Notes under the pieces: generated by a model
The model's database searches: none
What the model was told of the DNA's origin: nothing
What the model saw: only the letters and a program-made list of their open reading frames with translations
Shown: positions 31,164 through 38,867 of the stretch, piece after piece
Layout: every line of letters begins with the position of its first letter
Position numbering within the stretch: the first letter of the stretch is position 1
Made by a program: the position numbers and the translations under genes
Source of the DNA: a virus
Length of the DNA: 39,047 bases
Virus record (IMG/VR): IMGVR_UViG_3300037493_001544
Coordinates: 1-39,047 of that record
Direction: 5' to 3' (one strand)

Positions 31164-31195
31164 TAAATATACGAATAATATTTGATAAAGTCAAA
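31164..31195 (-). promoter_or_regulatory. Candidate promoter (TTTG-N20-TATATTTA)
   Basis: On the - strand TTTG (31195-31192), 20 nt, then TATATTTA (31171-31164), 41 nt before the Sak4-like ATG. The spacer holds an 11-bp inverted repeat described in the next entry. Confidence 0.5.
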
Positions 31196-31201
31196 TATTA
31201 T
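31175..31201. promoter_or_regulatory. 11-bp inverted repeat in a promoter spacer (candidate operator)
   Basis: ATAATATTTGA (31175-31185) and TCAAATATTAT (31191-31201) pair perfectly around a 5-nt loop. One arm carries the -33 TTTG and the other lies in the spacer. It overlaps the helicase stop, so it may also slow readthrough. Confidence 0.5.
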
Positions 31202-32274
31202 ATGTATTTTATTTTGTTTTTGTCAAAAAATTCTAGTGCTTTTGACAACCACTTTAGCTCTGTAGGTTCATTAGTACTTACGATATAAATGTGGGCTTTT
31301 TTATCAGGAGTGCTATACTCCATAGCCATACATCTATTAATCTTTTGTGCTAAATTCTCTGCATTACTATCAAAGTAGTTTATGATCACCTTGTTAAGAG
31401 GTTTATACGTTATACCTGTATTACCAATCTTCACAACAGCCAGGTGATTACCTTTACCTTCAGCAAAGTCTTCAAAGAGTTGTTTCTCACTTGATTTGCT
31501 ATGATAGGAAGGAATTCCTAAACTGTCAGCTATCTTGGTAACACCACAGAACACTAACACTCTTTCATTCTTATGCTTGGCAAGCAATGCTTTAGTTGCA
31601 TTAGTTTTAGCAACAGATGATTGGATTAGTCTCATTCTAGCAAGACGCATAAACATTGTATCAGATCCGCTATTCTGCAGTTTATTAATCACCCAGGTTA
31701 GAGCATCAAACTGTTTCTTTTCAGTTTTCTTCTTCCCCTTATAATCTTGCATAATAGTGTTATCCAATGGCACTCTAATAACATGGATTTCATAATCTAC
31801 AATAACTCCCTCTTCAATTGCTTTTTCAATTGGATAGGTTGCTAGTACATGAAGATCTAATTGTTCTTCAAGGGTTCTTTCTGTCCAACTGGATAATGTA
31901 CCAGTAAGACCAAGGATCTGTCCATTTACATCAAACAGGTCCTTACACACTTCTATTTGAGCCTCGCTCAATAGATGTATCTCATCAATGATAACAACAT
32001 CAAAACTCTGATCAGCATACTTCTTTAGAGATAGATGGGTTGTATATGTGACATTTGAATCATCATATCCTCTATCCTCAAAATCAGATTGCCAAGAGTC
32101 TTTAATCTTATTATCTGGATAAGCAATAAGAATGCTTTCAGGCTTCAGGTCCTCTAGTATGTTAATGGATGTATAAATCTTTCCAAACCTAGGGCACAGA
32201 TTCAATATACCAAACTTACCATGGTTCATCCATACATCAGCAAACTCTTTCTGCCTTTTGTCTCTAATTGTCAT
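31198..32274 (-). CDS. SF2 helicase with altered Walker A
   Basis: A 358-residue SF2 helicase-like protein. Domain 1 has the Q-tip region MTIRDKRQKEFADVW, Walker A in LCPRFGKIYTS (27-36), a DEAD-type Walker B as DEIH (97-100) and LTGTLS (motif III). Domain 2 has YHSKSSEKQLFEDF and the arginine motif VI QKINRCMA. The usual GKT is GKI here: Ile33 replaces the Thr that binds magnesium. It is similar in layout to UvsW-like helicases. It may have reduced ATPase activity. Confidence 0.8.
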   Translation of the reverse strand: MTIRDKRQKEFADVWMNHGKFGILNLCPRFGKIYTSINILEDLKPESILIAYPDNKIKDSWQSDFEDRGYDDSNVTYTTHLSLKKYADQSFDVVIIDEIHLLSEAQIEVCKDLFDVNGQILGLTGTLSSWTERTLEEQLDLHVLATYPIEKAIEEGVIVDYEIHVIRVPLDNTIMQDYKGKKKTEKKQFDALTWVINKLQNSGSDTMFMRLARMRLIQSSVAKTNATKALLAKHKNERVLVFCGVTKIADSLGIPSYHSKSSEKQLFEDFAEGKGNHLAVVKIGNTGITYKPLNKVIINYFDSNAENLAQKINRCMAMEYSTPDKKAHIYIVSTNEPTELKWLSKALEFFDKNKIKYI

Positions 32275-32465
32275 AGCTCTCTTTGTTTAAGCATTGCATC
32301 TGCAATTTTATAAGCAGATTTAGCTACTATATCAGGATCGTTATAAGTATAAGGATTAGAAAGATGACCTTCCATTGCTTTAGCTGCAAAATAATCTCTT
32401 AAACTCATTCCTCTATGACCATCTAAATGTAATGCTGGAAATGCATTTTGTTCTTCTTCTTTCAT
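32271..32465 (-). CDS. Small phage protein with GMSLRDYFAA motif
   Basis: A 64-residue helical protein. The pattern GMSLRDYFAAKAMEG then YKIADAMLKQREL is one seen in many phage and prophage unknowns. The role is not known. It overlaps the helicase start and the DnaB stop by 4 nt each. Confidence 0.78.
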   Translation of the reverse strand: MKEEEQNAFPALHLDGHRGMSLRDYFAAKAMEGHLSNPYTYNDPDIVAKSAYKIADAMLKQREL

Positions 32466-33529
32466 TCTCTAAGGAAATATGATTTGTTAATAATTGCTTC
32501 ATAATCACTGTCTGTGATGTCTTTCTTTCTAGGGAGCTCTTTGAACATACCAATCTGGCCTAAGAAGCCCAAACCAATACGCACATCATCTTCTCCATAA
32601 GAATTCTTGATTAGTCTAAGACTTCTGAAGTATTTAGCTCCATATTCATCTTTTAACTTATCTAGGTCATAACCTGATGGGTCTGCAACCTTGTATCTCA
32701 TAGGATCAAATAATGCCATAACAATATCAGCATCATTCTGTGTTGCTGAACTGTCTGCAAAATCCTCTAGTTGAGGTTCTACATCACCATTCTTTATTCT
32801 AGATGGATTAGATATATCACGATTGAACTGACTAACCACTACAGGACTATATCCATAGAAGTCTCTAGCATATCTTAGCTCATCAGACATCTTATCAATA
32901 GCTTGTTTCTTGGTAGGTTGAGCTGTTGTAAGTTTTAGAAGACCAATGTGATCAATAACCACCATAGTTATTTGACTTGGATCATTAGGAACATATATCT
33001 TGTTCCACTTATCAAGCTGCTGTATCTCACCATTCTCTAGAGCATAGTTCTTTAGTTCTTTTGCTATACCTACAGGGTTCTCTGGACCATCAATAATGGT
33101 GACAATATCACTTAGCTGATCTACATAGTCTTTGTAATAAAGAAACAAATCATGCTCATCTTTAGTCATCTTCTCAGTCCAACCTAATAGTTTACCTACA
33201 GGAATAATGATTCCCTGGTCCAGAAATATCTTACGAGATACCCATTTGGCCATCTTGTAAGTTCTACTTCTCTCCATGGATCTATACCACACCTTCACCT
33301 TGATACCTGAAGCTAGGCCTTCTTTAGAAAGAGCCCAATCAACAGGATTAAGAACAAAAGCATCATCAATAAAGCTAGTCTTACCTGAACCAGTTAAACC
33401 ACCTACAAGATAATACATACTCTTACGGATACCTACATATCTAGTCAAGCGATCAAATCCCATAGGAATTCCTCTGTTGAGATCATTTAAGCCTTTCTCA
33501 ACTTCTGCATTTAATAATTCAAAACTCAT
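32462..33529 (-). CDS. DnaB-like replicative helicase (SF4)
   Basis: A 355-residue protein covering the C-terminal RecA-type domain of DnaB-like helicases. Walker A is GGLTGSGKTS (43-52), Walker B is MVVIDHIGLL, and PVVVSQFNRD is the family motif with the DNA/NTP-contact Gln. Glu and Arg residues near VWYRSMERSR fit the catalytic Glu region. The N-terminal scaffold domain of bacterial DnaB is absent, as in many phage helicases. It opens DNA at the fork ahead of the polymerase and primase. Confidence 0.85.
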   Translation of the reverse strand: MSFELLNAEVEKGLNDLNRGIPMGFDRLTRYVGIRKSMYYLVGGLTGSGKTSFIDDAFVLNPVDWALSKEGLASGIKVKVWYRSMERSRTYKMAKWVSRKIFLDQGIIIPVGKLLGWTEKMTKDEHDLFLYYKDYVDQLSDIVTIIDGPENPVGIAKELKNYALENGEIQQLDKWNKIYVPNDPSQITMVVIDHIGLLKLTTAQPTKKQAIDKMSDELRYARDFYGYSPVVVSQFNRDISNPSRIKNGDVEPQLEDFADSSATQNDADIVMALFDPMRYKVADPSGYDLDKLKDEYGAKYFRSLRLIKNSYGEDDVRIGLGFLGQIGMFKELPRKKDITDSDYEAIINKSYFLRE

Positions 33530-33698
33530 GTTCTATGTTTTTAGATGGATAACGAAGTATTTTAGATGTAGGATTTTCTTGAATAGCTTCTTTTAAAGAA
33601 TCATACTCTTCAAATCTCCCTTTTGGTGTATAACCACATCCATCCTCATAAAGATAGATATCTGGTATGTTACTGAATATAATGATTCGTTGTTTCAT
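33519..33698 (-). CDS. Small protein, unknown
   Basis: Direct translation gives 59 residues from ATG 33698 to TGA 33519-33521: a short strand (RIIIFSNI), a Tyr/Gly-rich segment (LYEDGCGYTPKG) and a charged helix, ending with Pro/Lys. The ATG overlaps the stop of the upstream gene (ATGA) and its end overlaps the DnaB start by 11 nt. Function unknown. Confidence 0.6.
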   Translation of the reverse strand: MKQRIIIFSNIPDIYLYEDGCGYTPKGRFEEYDSLKEAIQENPTSKILRYPSKNIEHEF

Positions 33699-34324
33699 AT
33701 GTCAGTTCCTCCTGTTGGTTTCTGTGGTGCTATATCAACCTTAGCTCCATCATTAATTAGTTCAATATAAGCCTCGAAAGCTCTTTGATTCAAATATGTT
33801 ACACTGTTTTGCATAAAGGTCATTCTATTACTATTGGTAGAAACAGAAGATTCTTTCTTTTGTAAGAGTTCATAGTTCAAAGCAGCTATAAGCTGTTGAG
33901 CTGTATACTCTCCTTCTAGTATAATCTTATCAAACTTGAGTCTACATTCATCTTTACCTTTTCTAATAGCTCTGGTGCCTGTAAACTTCTTACCTTTATA
34001 CTCAAATGAATCAGTACCTGGATAGTTCTTCCACCACTCTTCAAAATCTGTGGTTGCAGGCTTTCTCTTTATTAGTTTTCCTGTGCTTTTAGCATTCATG
34101 AATTCTAATAAGTCTTTACCTAATGTTGTAATCTTCTCATCATCTTTGGTTATCAATGCTTTTCTTATCAAAGTTTGATAGACAGAACCAATCTTCATAC
34201 TTCCCTCACATAGTGGAGAAACATCATATTGCTCGTCTATCAACTTCAATAAGAATATTACATCTAAATTATAACCTCTTTTGATGAGCTCTTCGAACTG
34301 CTGTGGTGTTACATTCAGCTTCAT
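33695..34324 (-). CDS. Candidate replication-initiation or helicase-loader protein
   Basis: A 209-residue protein. The first 80 residues look like a winged-helix (FEELIKRGYNLDVIFLLKLI, then IGSVYQTLIRKALI and ITTLGKDLLEFM). The C-terminal part opens with FEEWWKNYPGTDSFEYKG and has a basic helix RAIRKGKDECRLKF, like C-terminal domains of phage replication initiators that begin W-x-x-YP. It sits directly upstream of DnaB (past a 59-codon gene), where a loader would be expected. The loader role is inferred from position. Confidence 0.55.
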   Translation of the reverse strand: MKLNVTPQQFEELIKRGYNLDVIFLLKLIDEQYDVSPLCEGSMKIGSVYQTLIRKALITKDDEKITTLGKDLLEFMNAKSTGKLIKRKPATTDFEEWWKNYPGTDSFEYKGKKFTGTRAIRKGKDECRLKFDKIILEGEYTAQQLIAALNYELLQKKESSVSTNSNRMTFMQNSVTYLNQRAFEAYIELINDGAKVDIAPQKPTGGTDI

Positions 34325-34481
34325 CTGTTAAAATTGGTTTTACTATTTTAATAATTGCAGGCATTTTCTTTTTAGCCTGTTCTTCTTCCCACTGTTGCCA
34401 TGAAACTTCTAAATCATGTTGTCTTTCCATAGCATAGATATGATCATTGGGATATTCCCAATCTTCTAATATCCAATCCAT
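34269..34481 (-). CDS. Small acidic/basic protein, unknown
   Basis: A 70-residue protein with a Trp-rich acidic start (MDWILEDWEYP) and a charged helix (LEVSWQQWEEEQAKKK), ending in a basic stretch. Its ATG overlaps the stop of the AT-hook membrane protein gene (TAATG), but its end overlaps the next gene by 56 nt. The overlap leaves some doubt about the true ends of both. Function unknown. Confidence 0.58.
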   Translation of the reverse strand: MDWILEDWEYPNDHIYAMERQHDLEVSWQQWEEEQAKKKMPAIIKIVKPILTDEAECNTTAVRRAHQKRL

Positions 34482-34750
34482 TATTCAGATTTCTTAGGTC
34501 TTCCAACAGGTCTTTTTTCAACTTGTGCATTTTGTGCAACAGCTGGTTTCTTCTTCTTGTTTCTCTTTTTGTATCTTCTCTTAGGTTTTTCTGTACCTTC
34601 AGAAACTACAACAGTCACCTTTCTAGGTTGAAACTTAGTAACAGGTAATTCTAAATTTTCGTCATGTCTTTCTGCAGTGTGAATTGCATAATAGATACTT
34701 ATTACTGATATTGCAGCAATAACTAATAAAATAATTCCAATTGTGCTCAT
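34481..34750 (-). CDS. Membrane-anchored basic protein with AT-hook-like motif
   Basis: An 89-residue protein. Residues 4-23 form one membrane helix (IGIILLVIAAISVISIYYAI). A linker follows, then a strongly basic region at about 55-68 (RRYKKRNKKKKPA) and a C-terminal KRPVGRPKKS, close to the AT-hook pattern (P-x-GRP flanked by basics). The layout suggests an inner-membrane protein whose cytoplasmic tail binds AT-rich DNA. It lies in the replication operon near the polymerase. A role in tethering replicating DNA to the membrane is an inference. Confidence 0.68.
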   Translation of the reverse strand: MSTIGIILLVIAAISVISIYYAIHTAERHDENLELPVTKFQPRKVTVVVSEGTEKPKRRYKKRNKKKKPAVAQNAQVEKRPVGRPKKSE

Positions 34751-34755
34751 AATAA

Positions 34756-35013
34756 TTAGGATTTAATTCGAAGGCCAAATTGCATATTGAACCAACCAAA
34801 TGTTGATTCAGCCTTCTGTTTGTTAAATTTAAAGATTTTTTTTAATAATGGAATAGCATAACGCTTGAATTCCACATGTTGTTCTGGTGTCATGGTCCAA
34901 TTAAAGTACCACATGTCATCATCTAGTGTATCCACTAGTCTTTTACCAACCATATCAAGTTGATACTCGATTAAATGTCTGGTAATGTTCGCTCGATTCA
35001 CTTTAGCTTTCAT
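34756..35013 (-). CDS. Conserved-looking phage protein next to the polymerase
   Basis: An 85-residue protein with pattern NITRHLIEYQLDMVGKRLVD, then MWYFNWTMTPEQHVEFKRYAIPLLKK and STFGWFNMQFGLRIKS. I recall this pattern from many phage genomes beside replication genes, with no known function. It overlaps the polymerase stop by 4 nt. Aromatic-rich and basic at the end, so nucleic-acid contact is possible. Confidence 0.75.
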   Translation of the reverse strand: MKAKVNRANITRHLIEYQLDMVGKRLVDTLDDDMWYFNWTMTPEQHVEFKRYAIPLLKKIFKFNKQKAESTFGWFNMQFGLRIKS

Positions 35014-37073
35014 TCAAATAAATTTAATTGATTAGGAATATACACTGTTTTGATTCTTTTGCCTTCAGTCTTCACCTTAGTGATTATTCTGTTAGCCTTC
35101 TCAATATAGTAATCATAGTTGACATTATCAACTTTACTGCGTTTTGGTAGGTAATTACAAACTTTACATACCCATTCACCAGCTTCTATCTGACTTACTG
35201 CAGCTGCCCTAGTAATACACTCAGGGTTCTTAACCTTGAGGATCTTCTCTCCATCAGTAGATATATAATAACGAATTAACTTATTATACACAGTAACTTC
35301 GCCTGTTAGTCTATTAGTTCCCTCATAATGGAAACTTCTGGTTGCTTTCTGTCTTAGACAAAAATCATATAGATTACTATGATTTCTAATAGTCTCATCA
35401 ACAGGAATACCACTAACAAAATAATGTTCCAGAGCAATAGGAACAATCCTTGCGCTCTTGTTCTTATGAAGTTCGAAATCCGTAAGGAAATCACCTTTCT
35501 TCTTAATCTCTCCATCTGTTTTAATAGCTAAATAATCATTCACCGTACTGAAAATAATCTTGGAATAGTCAGTTCTTTCTAACTCATATTGAGTGAGGTC
35601 ACTCCACCATTCATTGATTTCATGCATCAAAGGAATCAGGTCTTTCTTAATCATGATAGTTACACCATCTGTATTAGCAGAGATCACATGTATGCCATTG
35701 GTTTCATATTTCTCAATAAGCATCATCAAGCTAAGCTCACCAGTAATCGTGGTGAACATAGTTAACTGCCTATCATATATCCAATTTTGCATATCAGATG
35801 ACTTACCATATACAGAGTTGACTGCAAGCTTAAGTGCTCCTACAATTCCCTTAATACGTTTATCTTTCTTAGCAAGAGGTTTCAGTTCCAATCTCTTATC
35901 AAACATTTGTTTATACCCTCTCAGGAACTCTTTACCTAAGTGAGCAGGGAACTTCCCATTGTTAATGATGATAGCAGGATAATAAGAACTGACATCCCAA
36001 TCGATTATTTCATATTCTTCATCAGCATCAAACACTTTAGGTTTGTTCTCTGTATGAAGACCACCTTTCATAAAAGAATATACATTTCCATAGAAATCTA
36101 TATGCTCTTTGAAATCATCTTGAAGACCTAACTGCATCTTATTGATCTTCTTTAAGAAGTCTTTAAGTTGAGGTGTCTCAAATGTCACATATTTAGCGAT
36201 GCAATTCTTTACATCTATACTTTTTCTAAAGTATCCCTTTTTTGGTAGTTCTTTGTATTCTATTCCTTTCTCAGAACAGTAATACTTCTTAATCATCTCA
36301 TCACCAATCTTACTATCAGAATAGTTTAAACATGGTATACCAAACTCTTCTTCGATATCCTGTCTTAGCTCTATTCTGTTGTCTCCTTTGTATAATGGAT
36401 GATCAGTTTCACCTAGTGTCACCTTGTAGAACTCATAAGTTGCATCAACATCATTGTAACAATAATCAATGGTGAGTTCAACCTCTTCCTTGGTCATGTT
36501 AGTCTTGGTATGATGAATAGGCATCTCCTCAATGTTCTCTAGGTCCATTTCAAACTCTAGTCTTTTAAGACTCACCATACGATTCTTATTATCATAATGG
36601 TGTATCTTGAATAGATCTATTTGTTTAAGTGTTAGTTCGTGCTCTCTGTACTCTGGAAATACATCATAATTTGCATCATGAATAACATCAGCAGCTTTCT
36701 GTGCTATCTTAGCTGTAATCTCTAAGTTGCTTAGCTCATGCCAATTGTCATAGTTTCTCAAGATCCATTCAACAACTTGACTATCAAAGCGTAGATTGTT
36801 ATATCCTACCCAATAAGCATCAGAATTCTCTTCTGTGTATCTAACAAATGAATCAAGTTGATTCTTCCATTTAGATACTTGAAAGCTTTTACCAGCTTTA
36901 CCAGGCACCATACAAACTATTAAGAATAGTTCTTGCATGGTCTCAATGTCGTACACTATTACATTATCATTTTTCATCTTGAGTTGTTCATTAATTAACC
37001 ATAATTTGTTATAATGTTGTTGAAGAGGTATCATTCTTTCAACAAGTGACTGTTGTTTAGATTCTTCGTTCAT
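35010..37073 (-). CDS. Family B DNA polymerase with 3'-5' exonuclease
   Basis: A 687-residue replicative polymerase. The exonuclease motifs are VYDIET (Asp42, Glu44), YNNLRFD (about 91-97) and YCYNDVD (about 204-210). The polymerase motifs are motif A WDVSSYYP (about 359-366), motif B KLAVNSVYGK (about 415-424) and motif C SANTDGVT (about 466-473). Motif C is NTDG where most family B enzymes have DTDS, keeping the metal-binding Asp. The start is placed at ATG 37073, because it gives an ATGA overlap with the upstream gene's stop. An earlier ATG at 37112 would overlap that gene by 43 nt. Confidence 0.88.
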   Translation of the reverse strand: MNEESKQQSLVERMIPLQQHYNKLWLINEQLKMKNDNVIVYDIETMQELFLIVCMVPGKAGKSFQVSKWKNQLDSFVRYTEENSDAYWVGYNNLRFDSQVVEWILRNYDNWHELSNLEITAKIAQKAADVIHDANYDVFPEYREHELTLKQIDLFKIHHYDNKNRMVSLKRLEFEMDLENIEEMPIHHTKTNMTKEEVELTIDYCYNDVDATYEFYKVTLGETDHPLYKGDNRIELRQDIEEEFGIPCLNYSDSKIGDEMIKKYYCSEKGIEYKELPKKGYFRKSIDVKNCIAKYVTFETPQLKDFLKKINKMQLGLQDDFKEHIDFYGNVYSFMKGGLHTENKPKVFDADEEYEIIDWDVSSYYPAIIINNGKFPAHLGKEFLRGYKQMFDKRLELKPLAKKDKRIKGIVGALKLAVNSVYGKSSDMQNWIYDRQLTMFTTITGELSLMMLIEKYETNGIHVISANTDGVTIMIKKDLIPLMHEINEWWSDLTQYELERTDYSKIIFSTVNDYLAIKTDGEIKKKGDFLTDFELHKNKSARIVPIALEHYFVSGIPVDETIRNHSNLYDFCLRQKATRSFHYEGTNRLTGEVTVYNKLIRYYISTDGEKILKVKNPECITRAAAVSQIEAGEWVCKVCNYLPKRSKVDNVNYDYYIEKANRIITKVKTEGKRIKTVYIPNQLNLFE

Positions 37074-37267
37074 TGTCTTGTTGTGTTTTTGTGATCTTTC
37101 CAATCTAGCCAAAAGCCTATTGCTACAATAATGTTCATTCCAAACGAGGCTATTATCTCATATATGTCTTCATATATGTTAGTAGTAAGATGGATATGTC
37201 CCACCATCCAAAAAGGAATAGCGAGATTATTTGATATCCATCTTACTAAATAATTTATAAACTTCAT
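37070..37267 (-). CDS. Small membrane protein, unknown
   Basis: A 65-residue protein with hydrophobic stretches at about 15-24 and 40-55, the second more clearly a membrane helix (FGMNIIVAIGFWLDW). The ATG at 37267 is preferred over a TTG at 37276, which would overlap the promoter box. It stops in an ATGA overlap with the polymerase start. Function unknown. It could place the polymerase near the membrane, but that is only position. Confidence 0.55.
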   Translation of the reverse strand: MKFINYLVRWISNNLAIPFWMVGHIHLTTNIYEDIYEIIASFGMNIIVAIGFWLDWKDHKNTTRQ

Positions 37268-37273
37268 AGCCTG

Positions 37274-37305
37274 CAAAGATAATTAAAATTGTTATAATAT
37301 TCTAA
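37274..37305 (-). promoter_or_regulatory. Candidate promoter (TTAG-N20-TATCTTTG)
   Basis: On the - strand TTAG (37305-37302), 20 nt, then TATCTTTG (37281-37274). The ATG at 37267 follows after 6 nt, so the mRNA would be nearly leaderless or the first gene would be skipped in favour of the polymerase. Confidence 0.5.
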
Positions 37306-37314
37306 TGATTTTAG

Positions 37315-37566
37315 TTACAACTTTTTAAGTTTTGCATCTATCACCACTTTAATTAAGTCTCTGTTCATATGTCTGGCACATCTCTCATTGAATACAGTCT
37401 CAACAATATCATTATAGCGTTGCTTTGATATGGAAAACTTAACACCGTTCTTGTGGTTTGGATCATCAGATTCTAATGTAGCTGCAGCATCTTTAATCTT
37501 TTCCACTGCAATGTATGCTATACATCTCTCATCTTTATATCTCTTGGCTGTTAATACATCATCCAT
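37315..37566 (-). CDS. Unknown protein
   Basis: An 83-residue protein with charged helices (KYKDERC-like start at 9-15, then KDAAATLESDD) and a basic end (KVVIDAKLKKL). No motif is recognised. It starts one base after the stop of the upstream HTH-repeat gene, and a promoter box for the polymerase lies in the gap after it. Function unknown. Confidence 0.66.
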   Translation of the reverse strand: MDDVLTAKRYKDERCIAYIAVEKIKDAAATLESDDPNHKNGVKFSISKQRYNDIVETVFNERCARHMNRDLIKVVIDAKLKKL

Positions 37567-37567
37567 A

Positions 37568-38311
37568 TTAGAAATAGATTCTGAAGTGATCTGAATGTAA
37601 CATAATTCTCTTAGGAGTTCCTTCGAATGTCATACCATGTGGCACTTCAACTCCCACTTCTGCAGGTTGTTGTAAAACTTCTTGTTGTTTTTTATCTTGT
37701 AATTCTTTCTTAGCACGAATTGTAGCTAAAGATCTAACAGGTTTAACTTTAGGAGCAGAACTTCTCATTTTACCTAATAGTTGATAAATTCCATATTCTG
37801 ATCTATTAAACTGAATTGCTAATTTTCTTGATATATTTCTTTTAGTTTCTCCAGTAGATAACATTTTTTTCATTATGTTTTTTTCTTCTTCTGTATAAAA
37901 TTTTATTTCTCTCATTGTTTCTAATTTTTTATTTAATAATCTAATTTGATTTTTTTCAGGAATAGTACTGCTAATTCTTTGTATTTTAGTTAAAACTGCA
38001 CGAAAAGGTCTATCAGTTAATTTTGAAACTTCTTCTGCTATATTTACTAAAGATTTATTTGTAGTAAGTAATTCTTTTTTTATCAAATCTGTTAATTCTT
38101 TTGAATAAAAATATGAACCGCTTCTATTCTTTATTGAAAGATTGGGTCTTAGTCTTGAAACTTTAAGCTTAATAGATAAGAATGTTCTATAAGGAAAACA
38201 TTCACATAATTGTTTAATAAGATCATTATAACTTAAACCTTTCTTTACATAAGAATCCACTATTTTAATTTCTTCTTCTGTCCATTTAAGTTGTGGTTTA
38301 CTTTTTTTCAT
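37568..38311 (-). CDS. Protein with three Myb/SANT-like HTH repeats, putative transcription factor
   Basis: A 247-residue protein with three similar helix-turn-helix units. Unit 1 is about 10-55 (WTEEEIKIVDSYVKKGLSYN start), unit 2 about 67-113 (KELTDLIKKELL start) and unit 3 about 138-183 (YTEEEKNIMKKML start). Each keeps a Trp/Tyr-x-EEE or related acidic start and a second helix with L-x-x-K-x-x-R, as in SANT/Myb DNA-binding domains. A basic linker follows, then a conserved-looking end RIMLHSDHFRIYF. It could regulate phage genes. No target can be named. Confidence 0.6.
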   Translation of the reverse strand: MKKSKPQLKWTEEEIKIVDSYVKKGLSYNDLIKQLCECFPYRTFLSIKLKVSRLRPNLSIKNRSGSYFYSKELTDLIKKELLTTNKSLVNIAEEVSKLTDRPFRAVLTKIQRISSTIPEKNQIRLLNKKLETMREIKFYTEEEKNIMKKMLSTGETKRNISRKLAIQFNRSEYGIYQLLGKMRSSAPKVKPVRSLATIRAKKELQDKKQQEVLQQPAEVGVEVPHGMTFEGTPKRIMLHSDHFRIYF

Positions 38312-38316
38312 AATTT

Positions 38317-38862
38317 CTAAATTTTAGCAAAACAACACATAGCTGATGTGTCGAAATACTTGATAAATAAATAGTCTCCTTGTTTTGTTGTATAAATTGT
38401 GTGAGGTATAGGTGATGAATGATCAACACTACCTAACACTTTCTCTCTCCTAGCTTTAAAGAATGTATTAATTGTTTCTTGTAATCCTATTCTATAACTA
38501 AATGTCATAATAAAATTACTCTTGAACTTAGCAATGTGATCTGTTAAGAATCTAACAGAAGCACAGAAGTCAAGATCAAACAATACATTCTCTTTGTCTG
38601 GATTTGCTTTGAGAATATCACCACATATCAATGCTATCTTAGATTTTGATTTGATTTTAGATAGTTGTTGTAATGCTACCTGTGAGTTATTCTCATAGAT
38701 TTCAAATTCTTTACATCCTTTGGATTCTAGATAACCTAGATACTCATTGATGTCTGGACCCGCTAATCCAACTACTGATTCAAATTGGAATCTTTGGATT
38801 AAGAACTCTCTAACAGCATGCTTGTTGCTTGAGTTAATGTAAGTTTTCTTTCTTTCAGCCAT
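38317..38862 (-). CDS. Rossmann-like protein, possible SAM-dependent methyltransferase relative
   Basis: A 181-residue protein with a Rossmann-type order: VVGLAGPDI (motif I-like), FEIYENN with acidic Glu (motif II-like), ALICGDILK and VLFDLDFCASVRF (motif IV-like), then strands FIMTFSY and YLFIKYF. The glycine pattern is weaker than in active methyltransferases, so it may be a relative that lost activity. It ends a few bases before the HTH-repeat gene. Function unknown. Confidence in a methyltransferase role is low. Confidence 0.5.
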   Translation of the reverse strand: MAERKKTYINSSNKHAVREFLIQRFQFESVVGLAGPDINEYLGYLESKGCKEFEIYENNSQVALQQLSKIKSKSKIALICGDILKANPDKENVLFDLDFCASVRFLTDHIAKFKSNFIMTFSYRIGLQETINTFFKARREKVLGSVDHSSPIPHTIYTTKQGDYLFIKYFDTSAMCCFAKI

Positions 38863-38867
38863 AATAA

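Noticed and set aside
35593-36131. + strand frames within the polymerase gene
   Set aside because: They are antisense to conserved polymerase motifs and have no family resemblance.
35010-37112. Longer polymerase start at 37112
   Set aside because: It would overlap the upstream gene by 43 nt, whereas ATG 37073 gives an ATGA junction.
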